From: Puniceibacterium sediminis
GTDB lineage: Bacteria; Pseudomonadota; Alphaproteobacteria; Rhodobacterales; Rhodobacteraceae
DNA: 64,000 bases
Direction of reading: 5' to 3'
NCBI RefSeq assembly: GCF_900188035.1
Contig: NZ_FZNN01000005.1
Span: 168,054-232,053, forward strand
A program made the translations under genes and the position numbers. The number at the start of each line of letters is the position of its first letter. Position 1 is the stretch's first letter. The notes below the pieces were generated by a model. The model saw only the letters and a program-made list of their open reading frames with translations. It made no database searches and had not been told where the DNA came from. Below are positions 1-8,873 of this stretch, piece after piece.

Positions 1-800
1 GATTTCCTGAACTCATCGAAATAGTTAGAGAGAAAGTTTTGCCCGAGCGCCTCAAGACAAAAGATACTGCTGACGGCCGTGTTCTAAAGGAAAAGTGGTG
101 GCAATTTTTTAGGCCAAAGCGAGAACTTTACAAGAAGATAAAGGGTAACTCCAAGGCGCTTGTGATTGCTGAGACAGCGCCGAACATGGCATTCGCAATT
201 GTCGACGCAAATATGATATTTTCACACGCACTAAAAGTATTCACACTTGAAGGCTTTTCTTCTTTCTGCGTGCTTCAATCGAGGGCTCATGAGTTGTGGG
301 CGCGGTACTTTTCGTCAACTCTCAAATCGGATTTGCGGTATAGCCCTTCAGATTGCTTTCAAACCTTTCCCTTTCCGAAGAGATTTGAAGTCAATGATGA
401 ACTCGAAGGGACTGGTGAAGCCTATCACAACTACCGCGCTGAGGTGATGATCGACCGAGATGAAGGCCTCACCAAAACCTACAACCGCTTCCATGACCGC
501 GGACAGAACTCTCCGGATATCGCCCGCCTGCGCGACCTCCACGCCGAAATGGATGCCGCCGTCCTGCGCGCCTACGGCTGGGACGACCTCGCCGACCGGG
601 CACATCCGGAGTTCATCGAACAGGACGCCGACGAAGGCAAGCAGGCCAAGACTCGCTTCGACTGGCCGTCCGAATTCAAGGACGAGGTCCTTGCCCGCCT
701 CCTTGCCCTCAACGCCGAACGCGCCGAAGCCGAACGCGCCGCAGGCCTGACCGCGTCCGACGAAGATGATGACGAAGACAACGAAGGAGAAGCGGCATGA
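1..800 (+). CDS. drmMI: DNA methylase C-terminus, probable DISARM DrmMI (5' partial)
   Basis: The reading frame is open from the left edge, so the first 5' part lies outside the window. What remains is the distal part of a type IIG/PglX-like class I methylase: an EKWWQF block near the start, the target-recognition-type block ending in the FPFP motif, and a tail of the kind LTKTYNRFHD...AYGW followed by an acidic C-terminus. The catalytic NPPY region is not visible. The assignment to DrmMI rests on the downstream drmA and drmB genes; a BREX PglX is the main alternative. In DISARM this enzyme methylates host DNA to mark self. The first 350 bases are visibly more AT-rich than the rest of the gene. 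The next gene follows after 12 bp, so they are probably co-transcribed. Confidence 0.7.
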   Translation, partial: FPELIEIVREKVLPERLKTKDTADGRVLKEKWWQFFRPKRELYKKIKGNSKALVIAETAPNMAFAIVDANMIFSHALKVFTLEGFSSFCVLQSRAHELWARYFSSTLKSDLRYSPSDCFQTFPFPKRFEVNDELEGTGEAYHNYRAEVMIDRDEGLTKTYNRFHDRGQNSPDIARLRDLHAEMDAAVLRAYGWDDLADRAHPEFIEQDADEGKQAKTRFDWPSEFKDEVLARLLALNAERAEAERAAGLTASDEDDDEDNEGEAA

Positions 801-812
801 TGGAGGCAGCAG

Positions 813-1469
813 ATGGGCGGTATCGCTGACGAGCATGTCGAATGGGCCATCGTAAACCGTTTGAAGGCGATGCTCGACGAGCCGCCGCAAACGACGTTCA
901 ACGTGACCCAGACCTTCGCCCTGTTCAGCAGTGTTCTGCTCTGGACCAAGAACCGAGCATGGGTGGCTGGCAACCATGGGCAACGAGGTGAATGGGAGGA
1001 CCAGGCGGACCATCGCGCCCACAATGTGCGCGAGGCCATGCGGGACAGGCTGATAACGGACGATCCGTGGCGGCTCTCCCTAGCCGCTCCTCAGATCGTG
1101 CTGGTCGACCGGGCAGATGGACGTGAAAACCAGGACCGCAGGATCAACGCCGACTTCGAAGCCATGACTGCTGAGAAGTTCTTCAAGTGGCTTCGCGACG
1201 CGCTTGCGCATGGAGACGGACGGACGATCAGATCGATCCACAAGCAGTCTGCGCGAACCGGGAGAACGCTGCTTGCAGGATTCCGGGTTGAGTTCAACGC
1301 CGAGCGAGGCGCAGAACATAAGCTGACGCTGGACCTCTTCCATGACGACATGCGCCGAATCGGCAGCGTCCTCGCCGACCTCTTCTGTTCATCTCTCAGC
1401 GGCGGCGATCGCTACTTCGAGGAGGAGGCAGGCACCGCGCGGATCGAAGAGGCTGACCGGGTCGCCTGA
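813..1469 (+). CDS. Probable HEPN-family protein inside the DISARM operon
   Basis: A 218-residue protein of no certain family. Residues 128-133 read RDALAH, which fits the HEPN ribonuclease signature R-X4-H, and lie in a helix-rich stretch after a WLRDALAHG context typical of HEPN proteins. HEPN domains in defence loci are often RNases held inactive until infection; no nucleotidyltransferase (MNT) partner gene is adjacent. The ATG is preceded by a GGAGG box 6 bases upstream, and the gene starts 12 bp after the methylase stop, so it looks like part of the same operon. The catalytic reading is inference from one motif; a structural role or a non-catalytic HEPN is possible. Confidence 0.6.
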   Translation: MGGIADEHVEWAIVNRLKAMLDEPPQTTFNVTQTFALFSSVLLWTKNRAWVAGNHGQRGEWEDQADHRAHNVREAMRDRLITDDPWRLSLAAPQIVLVDRADGRENQDRRINADFEAMTAEKFFKWLRDALAHGDGRTIRSIHKQSARTGRTLLAGFRVEFNAERGAEHKLTLDLFHDDMRRIGSVLADLFCSSLSGGDRYFEEEAGTARIEEADRVA

Positions 1470-1479
1470 GTGACCGGCC

Positions 1480-1515
1480 GCAAGAATTTCTTGCATTTGT
1501 CAATTTGCAAGAATA
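1480..1515. promoter_or_regulatory. Inverted/direct repeats, probable XRE operator
   Basis: The 68-bp gap before the XRE-ImmA gene holds GCAAGAATTTCTTGC (1480-1494), almost a perfect palindrome, and a second GCAAGAAT at 1507-1514. CTTGCA and TGCAAG also pair across 1490-1511. Such repeats just upstream of an XRE gene are the usual form of an autoregulatory operator. No clear -35/-10 pair is claimed. Confidence 0.5.
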
Positions 1516-1537
1516 TGTAGCGCCAAGGAGGCACCCC

Positions 1538-2644
1538 ATGGCGACACAACTCATCGGCGCTCGGATCAAGGCCCTGCGCGAGGAGCGAAAGCTCTCGCAG
1601 GACGATCTGGCGCAACTTTTCGGCTTCAAGGACCGGCAGACGGTGTCTGCCATCGAGACCGGTGAGCGCCGCGTCACGGCAGATGAACTGATGCTGGCCG
1701 TCGAGAAGCTTGGAAAGACGCTCGAGTATTTCACCGATCCGTTCATGCTGGTTGGTGAAGGCCGCTTTTCGTGGCGGCAGACCAATGTCGGCGCGGGCGT
1801 TCTAAATGGGTATGAGCGAAACGCCGGTCGCTGGATAGCAGCGTTCCGCGCCATCGCGCCACAAGTGGGCCGCGCTGCTCCGCTGCTTCGCAGGTCACTA
1901 GGGCTAACCAGGCGTTCCAGTTTCGAGGACGCGATGGAAGCGGGCGAACGGTTCGTTGCCGAGTTCGATCTGGGCGACATTCCCGCCGCGCGGCTCGCAG
2001 AAGTGATGGAGCGCGAGCTTGGCATTCTTGTGCTGATAGTCGACGCGTTCGAGGGAATCTCAGGTGCGGCTTGTCGGCTGCCAGAGCTCGATGTCGTGCT
2101 GATAAACCGGAAGGAGGTTATCGGCCGTCGGCACTTTGACCTCGCGCACGAGCTGTTTCACATCCTCACTTGGGATGCGATGCCACCTGAGCATTCCGAA
2201 GAAGCAAACGAAACCGGCGGGAACCGCGTCGAACAACTGGCAAACAATTTTGCATCGGCTGTTCTAATGCCGCAGGTCGTCCTCGGCAAGTTTGGCGACT
2301 GGGCGAGCCTTGAGGACCAAGAGCTAATTTCGCAGCTGAACACCGCTGCAGAAGAGCTTCAGGTGACCGCATCTGCTCTGAAATGGCGTCTGGTGGCGCT
2401 CGGCGAATTGAAGCCCGCTCGTGCACGGGCGCTGAACGATGCGGCGCTGCGAAACAATGGCCGCGATGTAGGAGATGCAGAGGTACCCGTCCTGTTTTCC
2501 AAGCCGTTTATGGAAGTGATCGGTCTTGCAGTTGACGAAGGACGGGTTTCAACGCGCCGCGCCGCTGGGCTGCTCGATCAAACGGTCGAAGACCTTACTG
2601 ATCTGTTCGTCGCCCACGGGGTCGAACCCCCAGCAGAGCTTTGA
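1538..2644 (+). CDS. XRE HTH - ImmA/IrrE metallopeptidase regulator
   Basis: A 368-residue protein with an N-terminal Cro/CI-type helix-turn-helix (about residues 5-65) and a central ImmA/IrrE zinc peptidase domain with HELFH at 204-208. This architecture cleaves a repressor or acts as the antitoxin/regulator of linked toxin genes. The start is the ATG at 1538, which has an AAGGAG box 6 bp upstream; the frame is open further 5' but without support. The last codons abut the PIN gene (7 bp gap), which suggests a regulator-toxin pair embedded in the DISARM operon. Repeats upstream (1480-1515) probably bind this protein. Target of the peptidase is unknown. Confidence 0.85.
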   Translation: MATQLIGARIKALREERKLSQDDLAQLFGFKDRQTVSAIETGERRVTADELMLAVEKLGKTLEYFTDPFMLVGEGRFSWRQTNVGAGVLNGYERNAGRWIAAFRAIAPQVGRAAPLLRRSLGLTRRSSFEDAMEAGERFVAEFDLGDIPAARLAEVMERELGILVLIVDAFEGISGAACRLPELDVVLINRKEVIGRRHFDLAHELFHILTWDAMPPEHSEEANETGGNRVEQLANNFASAVLMPQVVLGKFGDWASLEDQELISQLNTAAEELQVTASALKWRLVALGELKPARARALNDAALRNNGRDVGDAEVPVLFSKPFMEVIGLAVDEGRVSTRRAAGLLDQTVEDLTDLFVAHGVEPPAEL

Positions 2645-2651
2645 GACTATC

Positions 2652-3158
2652 ATGGCGAAGCACCCGGGTCCTGTCCTTGTTGATACGAACGTCATTCTCG
2701 AGTCCTACCGGATCGGGGCGTGGCGGGCGTTCTCTGGCGGCTACTCGGTTGAAACCGTGGAAGATTGTGTGACGGAGACTCAAACGGGCTTTCAGCGTCG
2801 GCGAACCGAGGAGCTAATCGATTCAGCAGCACTTCGGACTTCATTGGCTGCCGTGCACGATGTGGGTGATCGCGAACGTGCGGAGGTCTTACTCAGGGCA
2901 TCAGGCATCAATTTGGACATTGGTGAGCACTCACTTTGGGCCCATGCCCTCATAAGAACTGACGGATGGGTTCTGTGTGGGCCGGACAAAGCCAGTCTCC
3001 GTTTCGGCGTTCGGTCGGGGTTTCGAGACCGGCTTTTCGCTTTGGAACAGTTGCTCGATGCCGTTGGCTATCGACCGAAGCAACCTTTGAAGACAGCTTA
3101 CACCAGCAAGTGGTTGGCCAATACCCTGAGCGAACTCGTTATTTCAGAAGGAATTTAG
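2652..3158 (+). CDS. PIN-domain protein, candidate RNase partner of XRE-ImmA
   Basis: A 168-residue protein that begins with the PIN signature VDTNVI (D11, N13), has acidic residues at about 34-37, GEHSLW at 91-96 and GPDKA at 110-114, so the expected carboxylate set for a metal-dependent RNase appears present. It lies 7 bp after the XRE-ImmA gene, and its TAG stop is 5 bp before the drmA start, so it is part of the run. PIN proteins next to ImmA-type regulators are common as toxin-like pairs. The start at 2652 was chosen because it fits the family N-terminus and does not overlap the upstream gene. Whether it serves DISARM or is a passenger cannot be decided here. Confidence 0.75.
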   Translation: MAKHPGPVLVDTNVILESYRIGAWRAFSGGYSVETVEDCVTETQTGFQRRRTEELIDSAALRTSLAAVHDVGDRERAEVLLRASGINLDIGEHSLWAHALIRTDGWVLCGPDKASLRFGVRSGFRDRLFALEQLLDAVGYRPKQPLKTAYTSKWLANTLSELVISEGI

Positions 3159-3163
3159 TGGTC

Positions 3164-6100
3164 ATGACTGCCTCAGTAGATATCCGCTCAAAGATTGTTG
3201 ATATGTTTCGTCGCGACCTGATCGGTCCAGGGGAACAGGACACTGATTTGGCGTTGGAAAGTCTGAACGAAAGCCCCTCGCGATGGTATTTAACTGGCTT
3301 CCTGGCGCCCGCCGAGGATCCGCTTGGGCTCGATGGCGAAGGCAACGACGATGACCCATCAGCGCAGGAGGAGATGGAAATCGGCGTTGAGGAAACGGAT
3401 TCCGAGGGCGCTGGTGGCGCGGCCGGTGATAACGAGGAGCCTGAGGCCCCCAACACCAAGCGACGCTTCCTGCCCTCCTCTATTGGCCTGACAGTCTTGT
3501 TGCCTCCGGAAGTAAAAGAGATCGCGGCAAGGATTTCGTGGGGCGACTACAGGACTGAACCAGCCCTGCCTGAAAATGTACTCCTCCCGGAGCCCCTTCC
3601 CGAGGAGTTTGATGAGGATGGCAAGCCCAGGCGCAATTCCAGGCCGTTGGTGGACTGGGTTCGCACTCCAAAGGATCGGATAGTCCGAGTACCCATATGC
3701 GACGGTAGAGGCGAACCGATATTGATCCCGGAAAGCGCTGCGGAGCAACGTAGAGGCGGCGGTCTGACGTTGGAGACCCACTCTAGAACATTCAAATACG
3801 AAACCCCGGACGGAGGGCAGGAAGAGGTCCGGGCGCTCACAGTATTCCTTGTGAACCGACGAGCGACCGTCCACCGCTTCTATTCAGATGTGAGTTTCGT
3901 TTTTCAAGCGCGCCTCGAGCTCGCCTGCGAGAAGGGATTTCATCCCCGCCGAGACTTGTCTGGCACTCGTGCGGACGACTGGGATCTCCGGGTCGCCGAC
4001 TTGCATTACCGAGATGTGAGTGAATGGGCCGTAGGACGAAACGCTGCAGCAAGTTGGGACCACGACGAAGATGCTCTTGGAACCGTGAAACGCGTATGGA
4101 CAAATCCGTTACCCACAGCGGAAGTTGAGCGCGTCGCTCCGAACGAAGATGATGAGATCAAGTCTCTCGTTTCGTTCGAAATGGAAGCCTTGGCCGAAGC
4201 GGCAGGTAAGGATGGAAACACCCTAAATTCCCTGATCGCCAAACTCCCTGAATTATATGATGTTTGGATCGACGCCGAGCGTCAAAAACTAACGTCTCTT
4301 CCGAGTCAGAGAAAAAAGACTGGTGAACGTTTGGTATCGGAAATGGAGCAGGCACGAGATCGGATTGTAGCCGGAATCAATCTGCTACTGACGGATCCAA
4401 CGGCCCGTTCCGCATTTCGCTTTATGAACCTTGCTGTCGCCGCCGCTGCGCGGCGCCGAAATGCCGGGCCTAGCGGCGATCCAAGTATGATGCCCCCCCC
4501 AACATGGAGACCCTTCCAGCTCGCCTTTATCCTTCTCAATATCTCGGGCTTGATACAGAAGACGCACCCAGACCGCGAGACAGCTGACCTCCTGTTTTTC
4601 CCGACGGGTGGTGGCAAAACTGAAGCATATCTTGGTCTTGCCGCTCTTATAATCGCTCATCGACGCCTGACGGCTTCCGGAGTGCTAGGGGCCGGTGTGT
4701 CTGTGATCATGCGCTATACTCTGCGACTATTGACCTTGGATCAGTTGGCCCGAGCAGCAGGCGTCGTATGTGCGCTCGAGCTGATGCGAACTGATCCCAA
4801 AAACATCAATGAAAACGGACGACGTCTGCTTGGCGATTGGCCTATCGAGATTGGATTGTGGGTAGGTTCAGATGCGTCTCCAAACAAACTTGGTGGCAAA
4901 GGAAAATCCGACGAAAAGACTGCAGTCGGACGAGTGCGACGATATCGCAATGGGCGTGACAAACGAGCTCCGGCGCCGCTGAAAGCCTGCCCTTGGTGTG
5001 GCACGGAATTCTCTCCATCATCATTTGCATGTACGCCGAACGAGCATGCTCCGACCAATCTTGAGATAAGATGCGCCAACACCAACTGCGATTTCAGTCG
5101 TGCGAGACCGCTTCCGGTTCTGACTGTTGATGAACCGATCTACCGACGTCTTCCTGCGTTCTTGATCGCGACCGTCGATAAATTTGCAGCGCTACCATGG
5201 GTTGGAGAGACCGGCGCCTTCTTCGGTCATGTTGACCGTTTTCGGGAGGATCTTGGCTTCTATGGTGCAGCTGAACCTGGTGAAGGAAGCCCACTTGGTA
5301 ACGGATGGTCACTGTCGCCACCGGATCTTATCATTCAGGACGAATTGCACCTGATCTCTGGACCATTAGGAACGGTAGCAGGATTATATGAAGCTGCGAT
5401 CGACCAACTCGCTAGTCGCAAGATTGGCGACCATGTCGTACGGCCAAAGATTGTGGCGTCTACTGCAACGGTCCGCCGGGCCTCGGATCAAATCGAAGCC
5501 CTCTTTGACAGAAGCACCACGAGCATCTTCCCGCCGCCGGGCCTTGATCGAACGGACAGTTTTTTCGCAAAGACGGTGCCTGCGAGCAAAGATCCCGCTC
5601 GTCTTTACATGGGAATAGCAGCCCAAGGTAGAGGGCCGAAACTAGTCTTCCTTCGCTCTTTGACGACCCTTCTAGCGTCGGCACAGGCGTTTTACGATGC
5701 AGAGGCTGGCTCAGGTGCCACATTGAATCCTGCTGATCCCTACATGACAGCCCTTTGCTACTTTAACGCTCTTCGCGAACTAGGCGGTGCACGCCGTATC
5801 GTTGAAGATGAAGTCCGGGACAGGTCTGGCCGCTACGGCACCCAAAGGCATCGGTTAGATCCTCCAGACTTGCCCTTCGCGGATCGCCAGATCAGGGAAC
5901 CGATGGAGCTAACGTCCCGCGAGTCGACTGACAAAGTAGCTTTGGCAAAGCAAAGGCTGGAAGCCATCTTTGGGCCCGGAGCCGAAAGTGTAGACGTTGC
6001 CCTGGCCACCAACATGATCTCAGTCGGACTCGACATCACTCGTCTTGGGTTGATGATGGTCCAAGGCCAACCCAAAACGGCAGCCGAGTATATTCAGGCC

Positions 6101-6706
6101 ACCAGTCGAGTTGGCCGCGATCCTGCCCGTCCCGGCTTGGTCGTTGCCGTCCTAAACCTCCACAAACCAAGAGACCGAATGCACTTCGAGCAATTCGGCC
6201 AATTCCATCGTACATTCTATCGCTCCGTGGAGGCGACGAGCGTCACGCCATGGGCCGCACGCGCCTTGGATCGGGGATTGGCAGCAGTCGTAGTCGCAGC
6301 GGCGCGCCACGTCGATCCCCTGCTGACGCCAGAAAATGCCGTTACTGAACTGAAGAATTCGCCCCAAGTTCGCCAAGACGTGCGCGAAGCTATTGTAGCT
6401 AGGGCTCCGGCGCAAATGATCGCAGGTGGTCACGCCGCCCTTAGGGCCGCAATTGATGACATAATCGATGCATGGATTTCAACTGGGGACGACCAATCTG
6501 CTGGGGGCAATCAGTTCGCCTACGCCAAGAAGAAGAGCCCCCATCGACTTCTACATATGCCCTTGGAGCCGGATTGGGCCAATCTCGATGAACCCCATCG
6601 CAAGTTTGTCGCTGGCCGGTCGATGAGAGACGTCGAGTCGAGTGTAGCTCTCAAGGTCAGAGATCCGCACGGAAATACAATCGCAAACGCGGATGATCTA
6701 ACATGA
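3164..6706 (+). CDS. drmA: DISARM helicase DrmA
   Basis: A 1180-residue SF2-type helicase. Walker A is PTGGGKT at 480-486, the Walker B equivalent is QDELHL with D726-E727, and motif VI is TSRVGRD at about 980. A cysteine cluster (CPWC from residue 609, then CANTNC about 40 residues later) looks like a zinc ribbon. The region around residues 45-85 is very acidic. These features and the QDELHLISGPLG block match DrmA, the helicase of the DISARM core that acts with DrmB on incoming phage DNA. An ATG at 3164 with GAAGGA upstream was preferred; GTG at 3158 overlaps the PIN stop. The 3' end overlaps drmB by 4 bp (ATGA). Confidence 0.9.
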   Translation: MTASVDIRSKIVDMFRRDLIGPGEQDTDLALESLNESPSRWYLTGFLAPAEDPLGLDGEGNDDDPSAQEEMEIGVEETDSEGAGGAAGDNEEPEAPNTKRRFLPSSIGLTVLLPPEVKEIAARISWGDYRTEPALPENVLLPEPLPEEFDEDGKPRRNSRPLVDWVRTPKDRIVRVPICDGRGEPILIPESAAEQRRGGGLTLETHSRTFKYETPDGGQEEVRALTVFLVNRRATVHRFYSDVSFVFQARLELACEKGFHPRRDLSGTRADDWDLRVADLHYRDVSEWAVGRNAAASWDHDEDALGTVKRVWTNPLPTAEVERVAPNEDDEIKSLVSFEMEALAEAAGKDGNTLNSLIAKLPELYDVWIDAERQKLTSLPSQRKKTGERLVSEMEQARDRIVAGINLLLTDPTARSAFRFMNLAVAAAARRRNAGPSGDPSMMPPPTWRPFQLAFILLNISGLIQKTHPDRETADLLFFPTGGGKTEAYLGLAALIIAHRRLTASGVLGAGVSVIMRYTLRLLTLDQLARAAGVVCALELMRTDPKNINENGRRLLGDWPIEIGLWVGSDASPNKLGGKGKSDEKTAVGRVRRYRNGRDKRAPAPLKACPWCGTEFSPSSFACTPNEHAPTNLEIRCANTNCDFSRARPLPVLTVDEPIYRRLPAFLIATVDKFAALPWVGETGAFFGHVDRFREDLGFYGAAEPGEGSPLGNGWSLSPPDLIIQDELHLISGPLGTVAGLYEAAIDQLASRKIGDHVVRPKIVASTATVRRASDQIEALFDRSTTSIFPPPGLDRTDSFFAKTVPASKDPARLYMGIAAQGRGPKLVFLRSLTTLLASAQAFYDAEAGSGATLNPADPYMTALCYFNALRELGGARRIVEDEVRDRSGRYGTQRHRLDPPDLPFADRQIREPMELTSRESTDKVALAKQRLEAIFGPGAESVDVALATNMISVGLDITRLGLMMVQGQPKTAAEYIQATSRVGRDPARPGLVVAVLNLHKPRDRMHFEQFGQFHRTFYRSVEATSVTPWAARALDRGLAAVVVAAARHVDPLLTPENAVTELKNSPQVRQDVREAIVARAPAQMIAGGHAALRAAIDDIIDAWISTGDDQSAGGNQFAYAKKKSPHRLLHMPLEPDWANLDEPHRKFVAGRSMRDVESSVALKVRDPHGNTIANADDLT

Positions 6707-8568
6707 CAAAGAATTCTCAGAGACTTAGCCAGCTCATCTCGACCTTTGGCCCCGGCTCGATGATCGACCTTCCGACACGCTCTGTGATCGTTGCGGGTCT
6801 GGAATGGTGGGATATGCGGGGCAACTCGTTCACTACAATTCCTGAGCCACGGCTTACGATGCGCCTCGAGCAATTGTTAAAGGATCAGGGTCGGCTTGAT
6901 CCGGAAGTCCATCTTTCGCTGCGAACGCCGCCTGTGTCGAACGAGCTCGGGCATGGAGCTCCTCAAGGTGTGGCGGCACCCGTTTTTCCGACGTGGTTTG
7001 TTTGCGAGCAGGTAGAGACGGGCAGTGGCCCGAACTCGAGCCTACGAAGACGCCGCCTAGTTCGCTGGCAGGACCTCGACACCAAGGGACGACGAAAGTT
7101 CGTGTTCGATGACGGACGCAAATCAGAGGTTACTCCTATTCGCTTCGTCTGTGCCTGCGAGAAGGGACACATGCAGGACATTGATTGGCGGTGGGTCGTT
7201 CATGGCGCGGTTCAGTGCCATGAACCAATGTGGATCGAAGAGAAGGGAACAAGTGCCGACCCGGCAGACACCAGTGTGGTGTGTGGATGCGAGCGTAAGC
7301 TATCTTTGCAGGATGCTTTCCAACCAGGAAGGCTCGGAAAATGTCGTGGTGAGCGACCTTGGCTGATGGATCGAGACCCAGAGGGCTGCGGGGACAATCT
7401 TAAGCTTCTTACCCGCACTGCAACCAACACATACTTTCCGCAAGTCTACACGGTGATTTCTCTTCCTGCAGAGGAAGACGAACTTTCAAGATTGGTCGAT
7501 GAGCTTTCGGGAGACCTTGCCGGAGTTCAATCTATCGACGATGTGGCGCAGGCAAAGAAGTTCAACCCGAGGGTATCAGCTTCCTTAGGAGCATATTCCA
7601 ACTCGGACATTTTTGATCGCCTCAAGCGACTGCGTGATGGCGCCAGAGTTGATGCTTCAAAATCGCCAAAGCTTTCTGAATTTGATGTATTTGCAAGTGG
7701 AACAGCAGAAATTGGGACAAACAGTCCTTCGGCAAAGCTTTACGCCCAGACTCTACCGCGCTCTGTCTGGGAGGATACTTCGGCAAGAATTGACCTATCA
7801 CCCATCAAGGGCCTGGTCGCTGTGCACCGCCTCCGTGAAGTATCATGTCTTTACGGCTTTACCCGGTTCGAAGCGGCACCTACGAGCGCAGATGGCGATA
7901 TCGAAGATATCCAACTGGCTGTGCGTGGGGCGCCGATATCACGTCATGCGGATTGGCTTCCCGCCATTGAACAGTTTGGCGAGGGGCTCTTTGTTCACTT
8001 CGATGAGAAAGCAGTGGCCGCCTGGCTGCAGAAAACCGACGTCGCGGCGCGGCAAGGAAAGTTGATCAACGGCTATGAACACTGGCAGAGGCGTTTTTCC
8101 GGTGGGGCGCCGAGCTATCCGGGAACGGCTTACACCCTTCTTCACAGCCTGTCACATGCACTGATGGCAGAAATCGCCTTGGACTGCGGATACCCTGCGA
8201 GTTCATTGAAGGAGCGGATCTACGCACTTTCAGACTCCCGCACCGGAAGTATCCCTGAAAGGTGCGGAGTGCTCATATATACCGCGACACCTGGCGCGCA
8301 GGGTACTCTGGGTGGACTTGTTGCAGCTGGATCCAGGTTCACGCGAATTCTGGAAGGTGCGCTAGATCGCCTGAAAGTCTGCTCGAATGACCCTATTTGC
8401 GCAGACCACGAACCTGACGGACGGAGTGGCGACCGCGCCACCCACGGCGCGGCTTGCCACGGCTGCCTCCTGATCGCTGAAACTAGCTGCGAGATGCGAA
8501 ATCTTTTTCTCGACCGCAGCCTGCTAGTTCCGACGATGGGTGGGCATGGGTCAAGTTTCTTTGACTGA
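6703..8568 (+). CDS. drmB: DISARM DUF1998 protein DrmB
   Basis: A 621-residue protein. The N-terminus carries the block FGPGSMIDLPTRSVIVAG typical of DrmB; the C-terminal third (about 480-600) is the DUF1998/MZB domain with SLSHALMAE and a cysteine-rich ending (ACHGCLL..ETSC) that probably binds zinc. Further CxC and CxxC motifs occur near residues 150-240. DrmB forms a complex with DrmA in DISARM. Translation is coupled to drmA through an ATGA overlap. No drmC (phospholipase-D family) follows; prophage genes on the other strand begin 50 bp downstream. Confidence 0.9.
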   Translation: MTKNSQRLSQLISTFGPGSMIDLPTRSVIVAGLEWWDMRGNSFTTIPEPRLTMRLEQLLKDQGRLDPEVHLSLRTPPVSNELGHGAPQGVAAPVFPTWFVCEQVETGSGPNSSLRRRRLVRWQDLDTKGRRKFVFDDGRKSEVTPIRFVCACEKGHMQDIDWRWVVHGAVQCHEPMWIEEKGTSADPADTSVVCGCERKLSLQDAFQPGRLGKCRGERPWLMDRDPEGCGDNLKLLTRTATNTYFPQVYTVISLPAEEDELSRLVDELSGDLAGVQSIDDVAQAKKFNPRVSASLGAYSNSDIFDRLKRLRDGARVDASKSPKLSEFDVFASGTAEIGTNSPSAKLYAQTLPRSVWEDTSARIDLSPIKGLVAVHRLREVSCLYGFTRFEAAPTSADGDIEDIQLAVRGAPISRHADWLPAIEQFGEGLFVHFDEKAVAAWLQKTDVAARQGKLINGYEHWQRRFSGGAPSYPGTAYTLLHSLSHALMAEIALDCGYPASSLKERIYALSDSRTGSIPERCGVLIYTATPGAQGTLGGLVAAGSRFTRILEGALDRLKVCSNDPICADHEPDGRSGDRATHGAACHGCLLIAETSCEMRNLFLDRSLLVPTMGGHGSSFFD

Positions 8569-8618
8569 AGCGATTGATAGGCTGTCCAATATGCGGCTCT
8601 AGCGCGATTTCCGTGCGA
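8569..8618. other. Junction between DISARM operon and prophage
   Basis: Only 50 bp separate the drmB stop from the stop of the first phage gene on the opposite strand. The segment starts a short plus-strand frame (TTG at 8574) that reads CPICGSS before running into antisense phage sequence, which may be the cut 5' end of the gene that once followed drmB. No repeat resembling an attachment core could be paired with another site in the window. Confidence 0.4.
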
Positions 8619-8873
8619 TCATGGCTGGCATGCACGAGCCTGATCCCGCATCACAGCGTAATCGCCCATCATCTCGACTACGGCCGATCTCTCCGGCAGC
8701 ATTGCCAATTCCTCGGCCGCCTGCGCCTGAAGTTCCCGCCTGTATTCCATGACCGGTGGGCAAGCCTCCAAGCCGATCGCTTCAAAACCCGCCGTCGCGC
8801 AGCCGGTCAACCAGTTCGCCGCGATCGCGAGGACGGCGAGCCGCCGCCTCCAGCATCCGTCGTTGGATTTCAT
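8619..8873 (-). CDS. Embedded o-spanin lipoprotein (Rz1-like)
   Basis: An 84-residue protein whose N-terminus has basic residues, a short hydrophobic stretch and a lipobox LTGC, which predicts an outer-membrane lipoprotein. Its start (8873) lies inside the Rz-like gene in another frame and it runs past the Rz stop, the classical layout of overlapping Rz/Rz1 genes. Spanin pairs fuse inner and outer membranes in the last step of Gram-negative lysis. The frame is open further upstream, but the ATG at 8873 gives the sensible signal peptide. It is the last phage gene before DISARM. Confidence 0.65.
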   Translation of the reverse strand: MKSNDGCWRRRLAVLAIAANWLTGCATAGFEAIGLEACPPVMEYRRELQAQAAEELAMLPERSAVVEMMGDYAVMRDQARACQP

